From NCBI GenBank assembly GCA_025356715.1, contig JANXRU010000043.1, positions 1 through 16,531 on the forward strand: 16,531 bases of DNA, written 5' to 3'. How positions within the stretch are numbered: position 1 is the stretch's first letter; each line of letters opens with the position of its first letter. The DNA is from Bacteroidota bacterium. Lineage in GTDB: Bacteria > Bacteroidota > Bacteroidia > B-17B0 > B-17BO. The notes below the pieces were generated by a model. The model was not told the DNA's origin. It did no database searches and worked only from the letters and a program-made list of their open reading frames with translations. Position numbers and translations under genes: made by a program. Positions 1 through 6,560 of this stretch are shown piece after piece.

Positions 1-1
1 A

Positions 2-82
2 GAGCAAAATGCTTTAATTAGCAATGGCTACAATATGCTGTGTTTTCAAGCAGATGAGGCCTGGCGTATTTGGACTACTTAA
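2..82 (+). CDS. C-terminal end of an unidentified protein (5' truncated by window edge)
   Basis: An open frame enters the window from the left and stops with TAA at 80-82, giving 26 residues that end in ADEAWRIWTT. The composition (GYNMLCFQADEAW) is protein-like and not random. The pattern Gly-Tyr ... Cys-Phe-x-Ala-Asp-Glu-Ala-Trp loosely recalls the end of small nuclease domains of the VRR-NUC kind, but 26 residues are too few to assign a family. The 126 nt from its stop to the next start at 209 hold no clear terminator and no convincing promoter. Confidence 0.5.
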   Translation, partial: EQNALISNGYNMLCFQADEAWRIWTT

Positions 83-208
83 TCCCACAAAATACTTCTC
101 CACAAAACGCACTTTATTATCAACATGGTTTTTTGTTTTGTTCAAAAATTAAAAAAAGCGTTACGTTATTAGTCCTAATTTTAAGGCTATTAAATTTTAC
201 GATCTATA

Positions 209-334
209 ATGAATATAACCTATTACGGGCATTCGAGTTTTGGTGTTTCTATTAACGGAAAAAATTTGTTGTTCGACCCATTTATATCGCCTAATCCGCT
301 GGCAAAAAACATTGATATTAATAACATTAAAGCA
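209..334 (+). pseudogene. N-terminal fragment of UPF0173-type MBL-fold hydrolase
   Basis: Codons 1-42 match the conserved opening of UPF0173 hydrolases (strand, GHSSF, then FDPFISPNPLAK and a short Ile/Asn/Asp segment). In the family, the next residues lead to a His-rich metal motif within about 20 residues; here the frame turns into a different protein at Gly43 (335). The last shared-looking stretch, IDINNIKA (311-334), fits both parents and is the probable junction. Confidence 0.7.
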
Positions 335-1987
335 GGAATAGCAAACCGCAGTGATATGCACTGGGACATTGGTGGTTCAGGAAACGCACGATATGAAATA
401 CCTAAAGGAAAAGGTACTAGTTCAAATTTTGCATCTGCACTTTGGATTGGTGGTTTTGATAATGCGAATCAATTGCATGGTGGCGCACAAACCTATCGTC
501 AAAGCGGAGTTGATTTTTGGCCTGGTCCATTAGATACAACAACTGCCCTAACCAATACAACTGTTGCAACAAATTATGATAAAATTTGGAAAGTTAGCTA
601 CACCGATATTAATAATTACATCACTAATTTTAATGCTGGTAACGTACAAAATGGCTCATATATACCCACAGAAGATATTTTAACATGGCCTGCGAAAGGA
701 ACAGGTAATTATAGCCGAAATTTAGCACCCTTTGTGGACAATAACCATAACGGCATTTACGATCCCTTAACTGGTGGTGATTATCCTAAAATTAAAGGCG
801 ACCAAGCCCTATATTTTATCTATAATGATAATTTAGCAGCACATGCAGCTTCTGGCTGTATACCAATGGGTATAGAAGTTCAAGCAATGGCTTATGCTTA
901 TGGTTGCCCTAATGTAGTAGGTGGTAAGCCAGAATTAACCTACACCACTTTTTATGATTATAAAATCATCAATCGTTCTGCTACTAATTACCATGATGTG
1001 TATGTGAGTATGTTTAGTGATGTTGACTTAGGCAATTATAATGACGACTTCATCGGATCTAATGTAGCGGATAATTATGGTTATGCTTACAATTCAGATA
1101 ATTTTGATGAAATAGGGGCAGGTCTCCCTTATGCATTCGGAGCCTATCCTCCAGCTCAAGGCTTTGCTATTATTAAAGGGCCTGCAGCTAATGTAAGTGA
1201 TGGAATTGACAATAACAATGATGGTATTGTGGATGAACCAAATGAAGATTGTAAACTAAATAAATTCACGTATTATAATAATAGTTTTCCGGGAGTTCCA
1301 TTAACAACAGCCAATCCTATTACTTGTTTTGAATATAGAAATTATATGACTGGTTTTTGGAGAGACAGCACTGCTTTTACCTGTGGAGGTAATGCTTATG
1401 GTGGAACCACACCAACAAGTTGGGCATATACTGGAGATGTTAATACTGGTATAAGCACTGCTACCAATAGTTCTTGTGGCGCCACTAATTGGACAGAAAT
1501 AACGGCGGGTAATATCACAGGAGATAGGAGATTAATTACTAGCAGTGGTCCTTTTTTCTTAAATGCCGGACAAATGCAAGAAGTAGAGTACGCCTTTGTT
1601 ACTTCATTTGATAGTACTTCTTCAACTAATGCTAATTTATTATCTGTGGCAAAATTAAAAACGGATGTGCAAAAAGTAAAAAACTTTTATAATTTAACGA
1701 ATAAGCCTAATTGCTTCTTAAACTTAGGTATTACTGAATTATTAAAACAAAATGATTTCATATTGTATCCTAATCCCGCTAAGTCTGTCCTTACAATCAA
1801 ATCATCACTTGAGGGATCTACAACAATGGACTATGATGTTATTGATGTATTAGGCAAAACAGTTATTAAAAACGAAACAACTAATCTCAATTTCAACATC
1901 AATATTTCTGATTTAAATTCTGGTATTTACTTTTTAAGATTAAAAATTAATAATAGCATCGTAGTTAAAAAGTTTATAAAAGAGTAA
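209..1987 (+). CDS. Chimeric ORF: N-terminal scrap of a UPF0173 metal-dependent hydrolase joined to a T9SS-sorted surface protein
   Basis: The 592-residue frame has two unrelated parts. Residues 1-42 (MNITYYGHSSFGV ... FDPFISPNPLA) read as the start of a UPF0173 metallo-beta-lactamase-fold hydrolase, but the HxHxDH metal motif that should follow is absent. From about residue 43 the protein is a large exported Bacteroidota type: SDMHWDIGGSGNARYEIPKG, then LWIGG, TYRQSGVDFWPGPL, an Asp/Asn-rich segment near 177-182 (DNNHNG) and a calcium-loop-like stretch near 333-345 (DGIDNNNDGIVDE). Residues 517-592 are a T9SS type A sorting domain starting FILYPNPAKSV and ending with a basic KKFIKE tail. T9SS cargo needs a Sec signal peptide, and none exists here, so the real N-terminus is missing. 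ATG 209 is the natural start of the hydrolase part. Either a deletion/recombination or an assembly error made this join. The function of the surface protein is unknown. Confidence 0.85.
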   Translation: MNITYYGHSSFGVSINGKNLLFDPFISPNPLAKNIDINNIKAGIANRSDMHWDIGGSGNARYEIPKGKGTSSNFASALWIGGFDNANQLHGGAQTYRQSGVDFWPGPLDTTTALTNTTVATNYDKIWKVSYTDINNYITNFNAGNVQNGSYIPTEDILTWPAKGTGNYSRNLAPFVDNNHNGIYDPLTGGDYPKIKGDQALYFIYNDNLAAHAASGCIPMGIEVQAMAYAYGCPNVVGGKPELTYTTFYDYKIINRSATNYHDVYVSMFSDVDLGNYNDDFIGSNVADNYGYAYNSDNFDEIGAGLPYAFGAYPPAQGFAIIKGPAANVSDGIDNNNDGIVDEPNEDCKLNKFTYYNNSFPGVPLTTANPITCFEYRNYMTGFWRDSTAFTCGGNAYGGTTPTSWAYTGDVNTGISTATNSSCGATNWTEITAGNITGDRRLITSSGPFFLNAGQMQEVEYAFVTSFDSTSSTNANLLSVAKLKTDVQKVKNFYNLTNKPNCFLNLGITELLKQNDFILYPNPAKSVLTIKSSLEGSTTMDYDVIDVLGKTVIKNETTNLNFNINISDLNSGIYFLRLKINNSIVVKKFIKE

Positions 1988-2038
1988 TAAGATCATTATC
2001 TGTTTATACCTTGTTAAATAAGGGATAAATAACAAATT

Positions 2039-2079
2039 AAGCCTGTTCTATTCTTTCAAAAGAAGCGAACAGGCTTTTT
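2039..2079 (+). terminator. Strong intrinsic terminator after the T9SS ORF
   Basis: The arms AAGCCTGTTC (2039-2048) and GAACAGGCTT (2067-2076) are perfectly complementary, and the interior extends the stem with TTCTTT (2051-2056) against AAAGAA (2059-2064). A run of T (2075-2079) follows. It lies 52 nt after the stop at 1987. Confidence 0.9.
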
Positions 2080-2111
2080 ATTATGAATTAGGACTTTCAA
2101 AGCCCTTTTTC

Positions 2112-2119
2112 TATCTTTA
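2112..2119 (+). promoter_or_regulatory. Possible -7 promoter element of rocD
   Basis: TATCTTTA resembles the Bacteroidota -7 consensus TAnnTTTG with one mismatch and lies 15 nt before ATG 2135. No good -33 TTTG at the usual 19-21 nt spacing was found, so support is weak. Confidence 0.3.
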
Positions 2120-2134
2120 CGGAATATAAATTTT

Positions 2135-3376
2135 ATGACCATGACAGCAGAAATGAACTTATCAGCCAAAGCACAGCATTTAATAGATTTAGAAGATAAA
2201 CACGGAGCGCACAATTATCATCCGTTACCAGTAGTGCTTGAAAAAGGCCTTGGAGTTCATGTATGGGATGTTGATGGAAAACAATATTACGATTTCTTAT
2301 CGGCTTACAGTGCTGTAAATCAAGGTCATTGTCACCCAAAAATTACTAATGCATTAATTGAACAAGCGCAAACGTTAGCATTAACATCGCGCGCATTTCA
2401 TAATAATGTATTAGGTGAATACGAAAAATTTGTAACCGAATTATTTGGTTTCGATAAAGTGTTACCAATGAATACAGGCGCTGAAGCAGTTGAAACAGCT
2501 CTAAAAATAACTCGTAAATGGGGTTACGAGAAAAAAGGTGTGGCGGAAAATACAGCTAAAATTATTGTGTGCGAAGGTAACTTTCATGGTAGAACAATTT
2601 CTATCGTATCAGCAAGTACCGATCCAGATGCTCGTAAAAACTTTGGCCCATTTACACCTGGTTATGTAACCATTCCTTATAATAATATTTCTGCTTTAGC
2701 AGAAGCTTTAAAAGATAACACCGTTGTTGGATTTCTTGTAGAGCCTATACAAGGCGAAGCAGGCGTGTATGTGCCAAATGATGGTTATTTAAAAACCTGT
2801 GCAGAAATGTGCAAAGTTGCCAATGTATTATTTATTGCTGATGAGGTGCAAACAGGAATTGCACGTACTGGTAAAATGTTAGCATGCGACCATGAAGAAG
2901 TTAAACCAGATATCTTAATTTTAGGAAAAGCCTTATCAGGCGGAATGTACCCCGTATCTGCCGTATTTGCCAATAATGAAATTATGAATTGCATTAAGCC
3001 TGGTCAACATGGCTCTACTTATGGTGGTAATCCACTTGGATGTAAAGTGGCTATTACTGCTATGCAAGCGGTATTAGAAGAAAAATTAGCAGATAATGCA
3101 CAAGCGTTAGGCGAATTATTTAGAAGTGAATTAAAAGCATTTCAATCGGATAGAATAACAACTGTAAGAGGAAAAGGGTTGTTAAACGCTATTATCATTA
3201 AAGAAAAAGATGGTATTTCGGCATGGGAAGTGTGTTTGAAATTAGCTGAAAATGGTTTATTAGCTAAGCCTACACATGGCGATATCATCCGTTTTGCACC
3301 ACCATTGGTAATTACGAAAGAACAGATTTTAGATTGCGTAAGTATTATAAAAAATACGATTGCAAGTTTTAATTAA
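2135..3376 (+). CDS. rocD: Ornithine--oxo-acid aminotransferase
   Basis: The enzyme moves the delta-amino group of ornithine to 2-oxoglutarate, giving glutamate-5-semialdehyde and glutamate; it is cytosolic and PLP-dependent, linking arginine/ornithine with proline and glutamate. The 413 residues match the usual length. The family opening [14 protein letters not shown] and [15 protein letters not shown] is present, as are [13 protein letters not shown], the GNFHGRT segment, [10 protein letters not shown], and [11 protein letters not shown]. The PLP Schiff-base lysine is Lys265 in ILGKALSGG, followed by HGSTYGGNP. Starts at 2135, 2141 and 2153 are all possible; 2135 is the longest. The gene appears monocistronic: a terminator precedes it and a convergent gene follows. 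The window also encodes arginine decarboxylase, so two routes of arginine/ornithine use are near each other but not in one operon. Confidence 0.96.
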   Translation: MTMTAEMNLSAKAQHLIDLEDKHGAHNYHPLPVVLEKGLGVHVWDVDGKQYYDFLSAYSAVNQGHCHPKITNALIEQAQTLALTSRAFHNNVLGEYEKFVTELFGFDKVLPMNTGAEAVETALKITRKWGYEKKGVAENTAKIIVCEGNFHGRTISIVSASTDPDARKNFGPFTPGYVTIPYNNISALAEALKDNTVVGFLVEPIQGEAGVYVPNDGYLKTCAEMCKVANVLFIADEVQTGIARTGKMLACDHEEVKPDILILGKALSGGMYPVSAVFANNEIMNCIKPGQHGSTYGGNPLGCKVAITAMQAVLEEKLADNAQALGELFRSELKAFQSDRITTVRGKGLLNAIIIKEKDGISAWEVCLKLAENGLLAKPTHGDIIRFAPPLVITKEQILDCVSIIKNTIASFN

Positions 3377-3400
3377 TAAATTTTAGAAAGAACGTCTCTA

Positions 3401-3471
3401 CGTCATTGTGAATGAAACGAAGTGCAATGAAGTAATCCCAAGATTGCTTTGTCGTACATCTTGCTATGACG
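3401..3471. repeat. Imperfect palindromic intergenic repeat (REP/MITE-like)
   Basis: The element begins CGTCATTGTGAATGAAACGA and ends CTTGCTATGACG, so the ends are inverted (CGTCAT/ATGACG). The inner arms GAAGTAATC and GATTGCTTTG also pair imperfectly around the centre AATCCCAAGATT. Dispersed palindromes of the form CGTCATTGCGA...GAAGCAATCCC...TCGCAATGACG are familiar in many bacterial genomes from intergenic DNA. It lies between the converging rocD and TonB-receptor genes and could act as a two-way terminator, though it has no T-run. The rest of the 171-nt gap contains only a short TTGGCCAA-centred dyad (3474-3489). Confidence 0.75.
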
Positions 3472-3547
3472 AAAAATTTGGCCAATTTTGAAAATATTTA
3501 TCAGTAAACAAATTAGAGAAAAATATAATTTATCCATAACTAATTTC

Positions 3548-5944
3548 CTAAAAATCAACTCGGTAATAAAAGAGTGGTAAAAACCCTAATTGATATTCTT
3601 CCTTAATTGGGCTTGCGCCTGGATTATTAGGATCTGGCGCGTATGTTAAGCCAAGTATATTTTTTGTTCCAAAAACATTTACCAAATCAATTGCAATTTC
3701 GTGAGTCATATGCTTGGCACTTACCTTATAACCAATCTTTATATCAAATCTAAAGTAATTATGAAACTGTAATGTGTTACGTAAAGAATCTACTTCCACT
3801 AAATTACCAACAGCAGCCGAGGCAGGCACATTAGCAGGTGAATAACGACGACCACCTGCACTTGTTACCTTACCTGATATCGTAAATATTTTACGACCTG
3901 TTTTACCTATTTTAAATTCCTTACCAGCTACTATGTTACTAATATAGTTTCCATTATAGTCCGTGTTACGATCAACACCATCACTTCCTTTATATTTAGA
4001 TTGATAAACACTTGTTGTAAATAAAAAGAAAAACGATTTATTAAAAAAACGTTCCAATGTAAATTCAGCGCCATAATTTGTTCCTGTTCCATTATTAACT
4101 AGTTTACCTGGATAAGGCGGATTAAACATAGAACCTTGATTTAATAAAGAATATGAAGACGAATACGTATCAACTGGAACGTTGGTTAATGATTGGTAAT
4201 AAGCTTCGATGATAATACGAGAAGATTGCTTAAACTTTTTTTCGTAACCCAATACAAAATGTTGCGCTCTTGAAAAACCTAAATTCTGATTTGGCATTTC
4301 GTATTGATCATTGCTATTTTTAACTTGATGAAAATAAATATAATTGGGCTGCATTTGACTATGCATGCCATACCCGAAACTTAAAAATTGTGTATTAGCA
4401 AAGTTCCAGCGAATGCCTGCTCTTGGTTCAATAGATGAACTTCCGTTTAAGGTTAAATACTGACCATGTAATCCAATATTAATGGCAACACGCTCCGAAG
4501 GTTTGTATTTTAGTTGTACAAAAGGTTGAACCAAAATAGTACTGCCTGTATAGTTTTCGCGCACATCCCATTTATTGCTCGTTTCTACATAATTACTATC
4601 ACGTAAATTGAACAATAAATTCTCTGCAATAACACCTGCTTTCAAGGTAGTTCTAGCAGAAAACTTATGTATTACATTAAAATTAAGTGCGTATTTTCCA
4701 AACTTAAAGGTATAACGCATTTTAGGAAACATCGTATCAGTTACAAACGTTTGAGGATTGCGATAAAAAATATCATCTTTGGCAAGCACCTCTTGCCCAT
4801 AGGCTGATAAGGTTGTTTTGATTAAAGTTTTTTCGTTGATAGATTTAGAATGAGAAACGCCAATAACGCCCATCGATGTTTTTAATAATTGATCGCGATT
4901 ATTATCTCCATACAATTCAATTTCATCATATTTTTTATCGCTAAGCTTCACAAAAATTTCGCTGGTGCCACCAATTCCGAAAACAGAAAAGTTACCTGCT
5001 TTTTTTGTTGGGAAATTTAATTTAAACGAAGCGTCCTGATAAGACGGAATAGCAGACGTTCCGATAGGTATTTTTAATCCACCCAAAATACTTAAGGTTG
5101 AATAACGATACGTTGCCATGTAAGTTGCTCCCGATTTCTTTGATAGTGGGCCTTCTGCGGCAGCTTCTAAACCTAATAAACCAAATTGCAATGTGAATTC
5201 ATGCTTTTCGTTATTGCCATTTCTTAATTTAATATCAAAAACTCCAGCATTTGTATTTCCGTATTCAGCGGCAAACGCGCCTGTCATAAAATCAGAATTA
5301 CCAAACGTTTTATTATTAAGAATACTGATTGGCCCGCCCGTTGTTCCAGGAACAGCAAAGTGATTGGGGTTTGGCAAATTAATACCTTCTACTCGCCATA
5401 AAACGCCCGATGGAGAATTTCCTCTAATTACAATATCGTTACGAGAATCATCAGCGCCATTAACTCCAGCAAGGTTGGATGCCATACGAGCAGGATCTCC
5501 CCTACTTCCAGCATAACGATTAGCTTCCTCTACCGAGAAATTTTTGTTACTCACGCTTGTCATATCATTATTTGCATCGCCTTTTTTAGTATCCGTCACT
5601 TGAACTTCTTCTGTTTTATTAATAGCTTCTACCATATCAATCATTAAAATAGTTTCCTTGCCAGATATTACAATTACATTATTAAGTACCACGTCATAAT
5701 AACCCATGTACTTTACGTTAACTGTATGTCGACCTATAGAAACGCCCGTTAAACGGAAGTTTCCTTTTTCGTCAGAAGTTGTTGTAATATTATTAGGAAC
5801 TCCATCAACAGAAACAATAGCTCCAAATAGTTCGGATCGTGTTTCTTTTTCTACAACTACGCCACGAATATTTTGAGTTACTTCCTGAGAAAACAAAACG
5901 ATGGATGTAGAAAATAATAAAATAAAAAGAGTAATAAACTTCAT
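3548..5944 (-). CDS. TonB-dependent outer-membrane receptor with carboxypeptidase-regulatory-like N-terminal domain
   Basis: A 798-residue outer-membrane protein, probably an importer energised by TonB. Residues 1-19 are a Sec signal peptide (MKFITLFILLFSTSIVLFS before Gln20). Residues 25-105 form a CarboxypepD_reg-like beta-sandwich (RGVVVEKETRSELFGAIVSV ... DEKGNFRL ... VKYMGY). The plug lies at about 135-240: ANRYAGSRGDPARMA, NDIVIRGNSPSG, RVEGINLPNPNHF, GGPISILN and AAEYGNTNAG. The remainder is the beta-barrel, and the last residue is Phe (YYRVDF), as usual for beta-barrel proteins. The substrate cannot be told: no SusD-like partner or transport gene sits beside it. It is transcribed alone towards the intergenic repeat. 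A -7 promoter element lies just upstream. At 798 residues it is shorter than SusC-type receptors (about 1000). Confidence 0.9.
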   Translation of the reverse strand: MKFITLFILLFSTSIVLFSQEVTQNIRGVVVEKETRSELFGAIVSVDGVPNNITTTSDEKGNFRLTGVSIGRHTVNVKYMGYYDVVLNNVIVISGKETILMIDMVEAINKTEEVQVTDTKKGDANNDMTSVSNKNFSVEEANRYAGSRGDPARMASNLAGVNGADDSRNDIVIRGNSPSGVLWRVEGINLPNPNHFAVPGTTGGPISILNNKTFGNSDFMTGAFAAEYGNTNAGVFDIKLRNGNNEKHEFTLQFGLLGLEAAAEGPLSKKSGATYMATYRYSTLSILGGLKIPIGTSAIPSYQDASFKLNFPTKKAGNFSVFGIGGTSEIFVKLSDKKYDEIELYGDNNRDQLLKTSMGVIGVSHSKSINEKTLIKTTLSAYGQEVLAKDDIFYRNPQTFVTDTMFPKMRYTFKFGKYALNFNVIHKFSARTTLKAGVIAENLLFNLRDSNYVETSNKWDVRENYTGSTILVQPFVQLKYKPSERVAINIGLHGQYLTLNGSSSIEPRAGIRWNFANTQFLSFGYGMHSQMQPNYIYFHQVKNSNDQYEMPNQNLGFSRAQHFVLGYEKKFKQSSRIIIEAYYQSLTNVPVDTYSSSYSLLNQGSMFNPPYPGKLVNNGTGTNYGAEFTLERFFNKSFFFLFTTSVYQSKYKGSDGVDRNTDYNGNYISNIVAGKEFKIGKTGRKIFTISGKVTSAGGRRYSPANVPASAAVGNLVEVDSLRNTLQFHNYFRFDIKIGYKVSAKHMTHEIAIDLVNVFGTKNILGLTYAPDPNNPGASPIKEEYQLGFLPLFYYRVDF

Positions 5945-5961
5945 AAATGTACTTTTTTACG

Positions 5962-5969
5962 CAAAATTA
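5962..5969 (-). promoter_or_regulatory. Probable -7 promoter element of the TonB-receptor gene
   Basis: Read on the minus strand this is TAATTTTG, an exact match to TAnnTTTG. It ends 17 nt before the ATG at 5944, leaving a short untranslated leader. The matching -33 site is poor (TTA at the 20-nt spacing), so only the -7 half is well supported. Confidence 0.5.
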
Positions 5970-6189
5970 TAATTTAATATTACATGGAATAATTTTAATG
6001 CCATTTGAGAATACTCAATAATGACAATCCTTGTAATTAAATCAATAGACTGAAAACAAAAACACCTATTAAAAACCAATGGAGCCATTTATAAAAAAAT
6101 ATTTAACACCTTAAAACTCCTATATATCAAGTATTAACAGCCATTACACTTCATTAAATCAATTTTAATTAGAAATTAATTTTAATTTA
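5970..6189. other. Gene-free AT-rich intergenic stretch
   Basis: This part of the 616-nt gap between the divergent TonB-receptor and asnA genes is very AT-rich. Only trivial ORFs of about 10 codons are present, without terminators or codon patterns like those of the leaders downstream. No tRNA-like fold, riboswitch-like conserved core or clear repeat was seen. Confidence 0.5.
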
Positions 6190-6221
6190 TTTGGTGTCTC
6201 AAAAAAACTTTCATAGGTTTA
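6190..6221 (+). promoter_or_regulatory. Promoter of the asnA-pheA-aroF leader/operon
   Basis: TTTG at 6190-6193 and TAGGTTTA at 6214-6221 are separated by 20 nt. This fits the Bacteroidota sigma-factor pattern TTTG - 19 to 21 nt - TAnnTTTG, with one mismatch in the last base. Transcription would begin near 6228, about 17 nt before the first leader ATG. Confidence 0.7.
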
Positions 6222-6244
6222 CAACCGAATTAGAAAAAACAACA

Positions 6245-6322
6245 ATGACATTATCAATAAATAACTTCTTTAATTTCAACTTGAATAATTATTTTATTCA
6301 ACAGAGAAGGCTATTTATATAA
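6245..6322 (+). CDS. Attenuator leader peptide 1 (Asn/Phe/Tyr-rich, 25 aa)
   Basis: ATG 6245 to TAA 6320-6322 encodes MTLSINNFFNFNLNNYFIQQ followed by RRLFI. Of the 12 residues 6-17, six are Asn, four are Phe and one is Tyr; a fifth Phe is residue 24. These residues match the products of the downstream operon. The last codons (6307-6314) overlap a sequence complementary to the left arm of the terminator at 6347. A ribosome halted at Asn, Phe or Tyr codons would leave that sequence free, while a ribosome reaching the stop would cover it. This is the classic geometry of ribosome-mediated attenuation. The peptide itself probably has no other role. The function is inferred from sequence only. Confidence 0.8.
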   Translation: MTLSINNFFNFNLNNYFIQQRRLFI

Positions 6323-6352
6323 GTATAATTAACTACATACAGATATAGCCTT
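6307..6352 (+). promoter_or_regulatory. Antiterminator pairing of attenuator 1
   Basis: AAGGCTAT (6307-6314) is a perfect complement of ATAGCCTT (6345-6352), which includes most of the left arm of terminator 1. The two pairings exclude each other. The first arm lies inside the end of the leader ORF, eight nt before its stop codon, so translation decides which hairpin forms. Confidence 0.7.
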
Positions 6353-6376
6353 TCAGAAATGAAAGGCTTTTTTTTT
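6347..6376 (+). terminator. Intrinsic terminator of attenuator 1
   Basis: AGCCTTTC (6347-6354), loop AGAAAT, GAAAGGCT (6361-6368), then nine T in a row (6368-6376). It is placed 24 nt after the stop of leader 1 and well before any structural gene. Confidence 0.9.
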
Positions 6377-6408
6377 GAACTTAAATTAAAACATAAACAA
6401 CTAAGCAC

Positions 6409-6456
6409 ATGACAACTATTAATTTTTACACTAATTTCTTTTATAACTCAACCTGA
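6409..6456 (+). CDS. Attenuator leader peptide 2 (Asn/Phe/Tyr-rich, 15 aa)
   Basis: ATG 6409 to TGA 6454-6456 encodes MTTINFYTNFFYNST: three Asn, three Phe and two Tyr among residues 5-13, plus four Thr. The amino-acid choice repeats that of leader 1, but the sequences are not simple copies. The stop codon touches the arm at 6457-6464 that can pair with the left side of terminator 2, so a terminating ribosome would block antitermination. It has the same design as the first unit and is shorter. Confidence 0.78.
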   Translation: MTTINFYTNFFYNST

Positions 6457-6490
6457 GGCATGGCCATGTATTACCTACTAAAGCCTTGCC
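6457..6490 (+). promoter_or_regulatory. Antiterminator pairing of attenuator 2
   Basis: GGCATGGC (6457-6464) pairs with GCCTTGCC (6483-6490) at seven of eight positions, competing with terminator 2. The same area contains the perfect 10-bp dyad CATGGCCATG (6459-6468), which could be a chance result of the constrained sequence. Confidence 0.55.
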
Positions 6491-6511
6491 GTCAATAGCA
6501 AGGCTTTTTTT
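6481..6511 (+). terminator. Intrinsic terminator of attenuator 2
   Basis: AAGCCTTGC (6481-6489), an eight-nt loop, GCAAGGCTT (6498-6506) and a T-run (6505-6511). It stands 50 nt before the asnA start, so transcripts must pass both this and the terminator at 6347 to reach the genes. Confidence 0.9.
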
Positions 6512-6560
6512 ATGCTCATAAAAACATACAATTAATCATAACCTAAAAAAACAAAACAAC

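Noticed and set aside
1193..1245. Asp/Asn-rich stretch in the T9SS ORF as a dockerin or true EF-hand
   Set aside because: Short DxDNDG-like loops are common in surface proteins of this phylum; no second paired loop or helix pattern supports a full domain.
6025..6057. Ten-codon ORF (MTILVIKSID) as a possible additional leader
   Set aside because: No Asn/Phe/Tyr richness, no terminator after it, and it lies upstream of the recognised promoter.
6459..6468. Perfect dyad CATGGCCATG as an operator site
   Set aside because: It overlaps the antiterminator arm, whose base-pairing demands may explain it; a single 10-bp palindrome is not enough evidence for a protein site.
6512..6535. Seven-codon ORF (MLIKTYN) between terminator 2 and asnA
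   Set aside because: Too short, with no following terminator or competing stem; probably chance.
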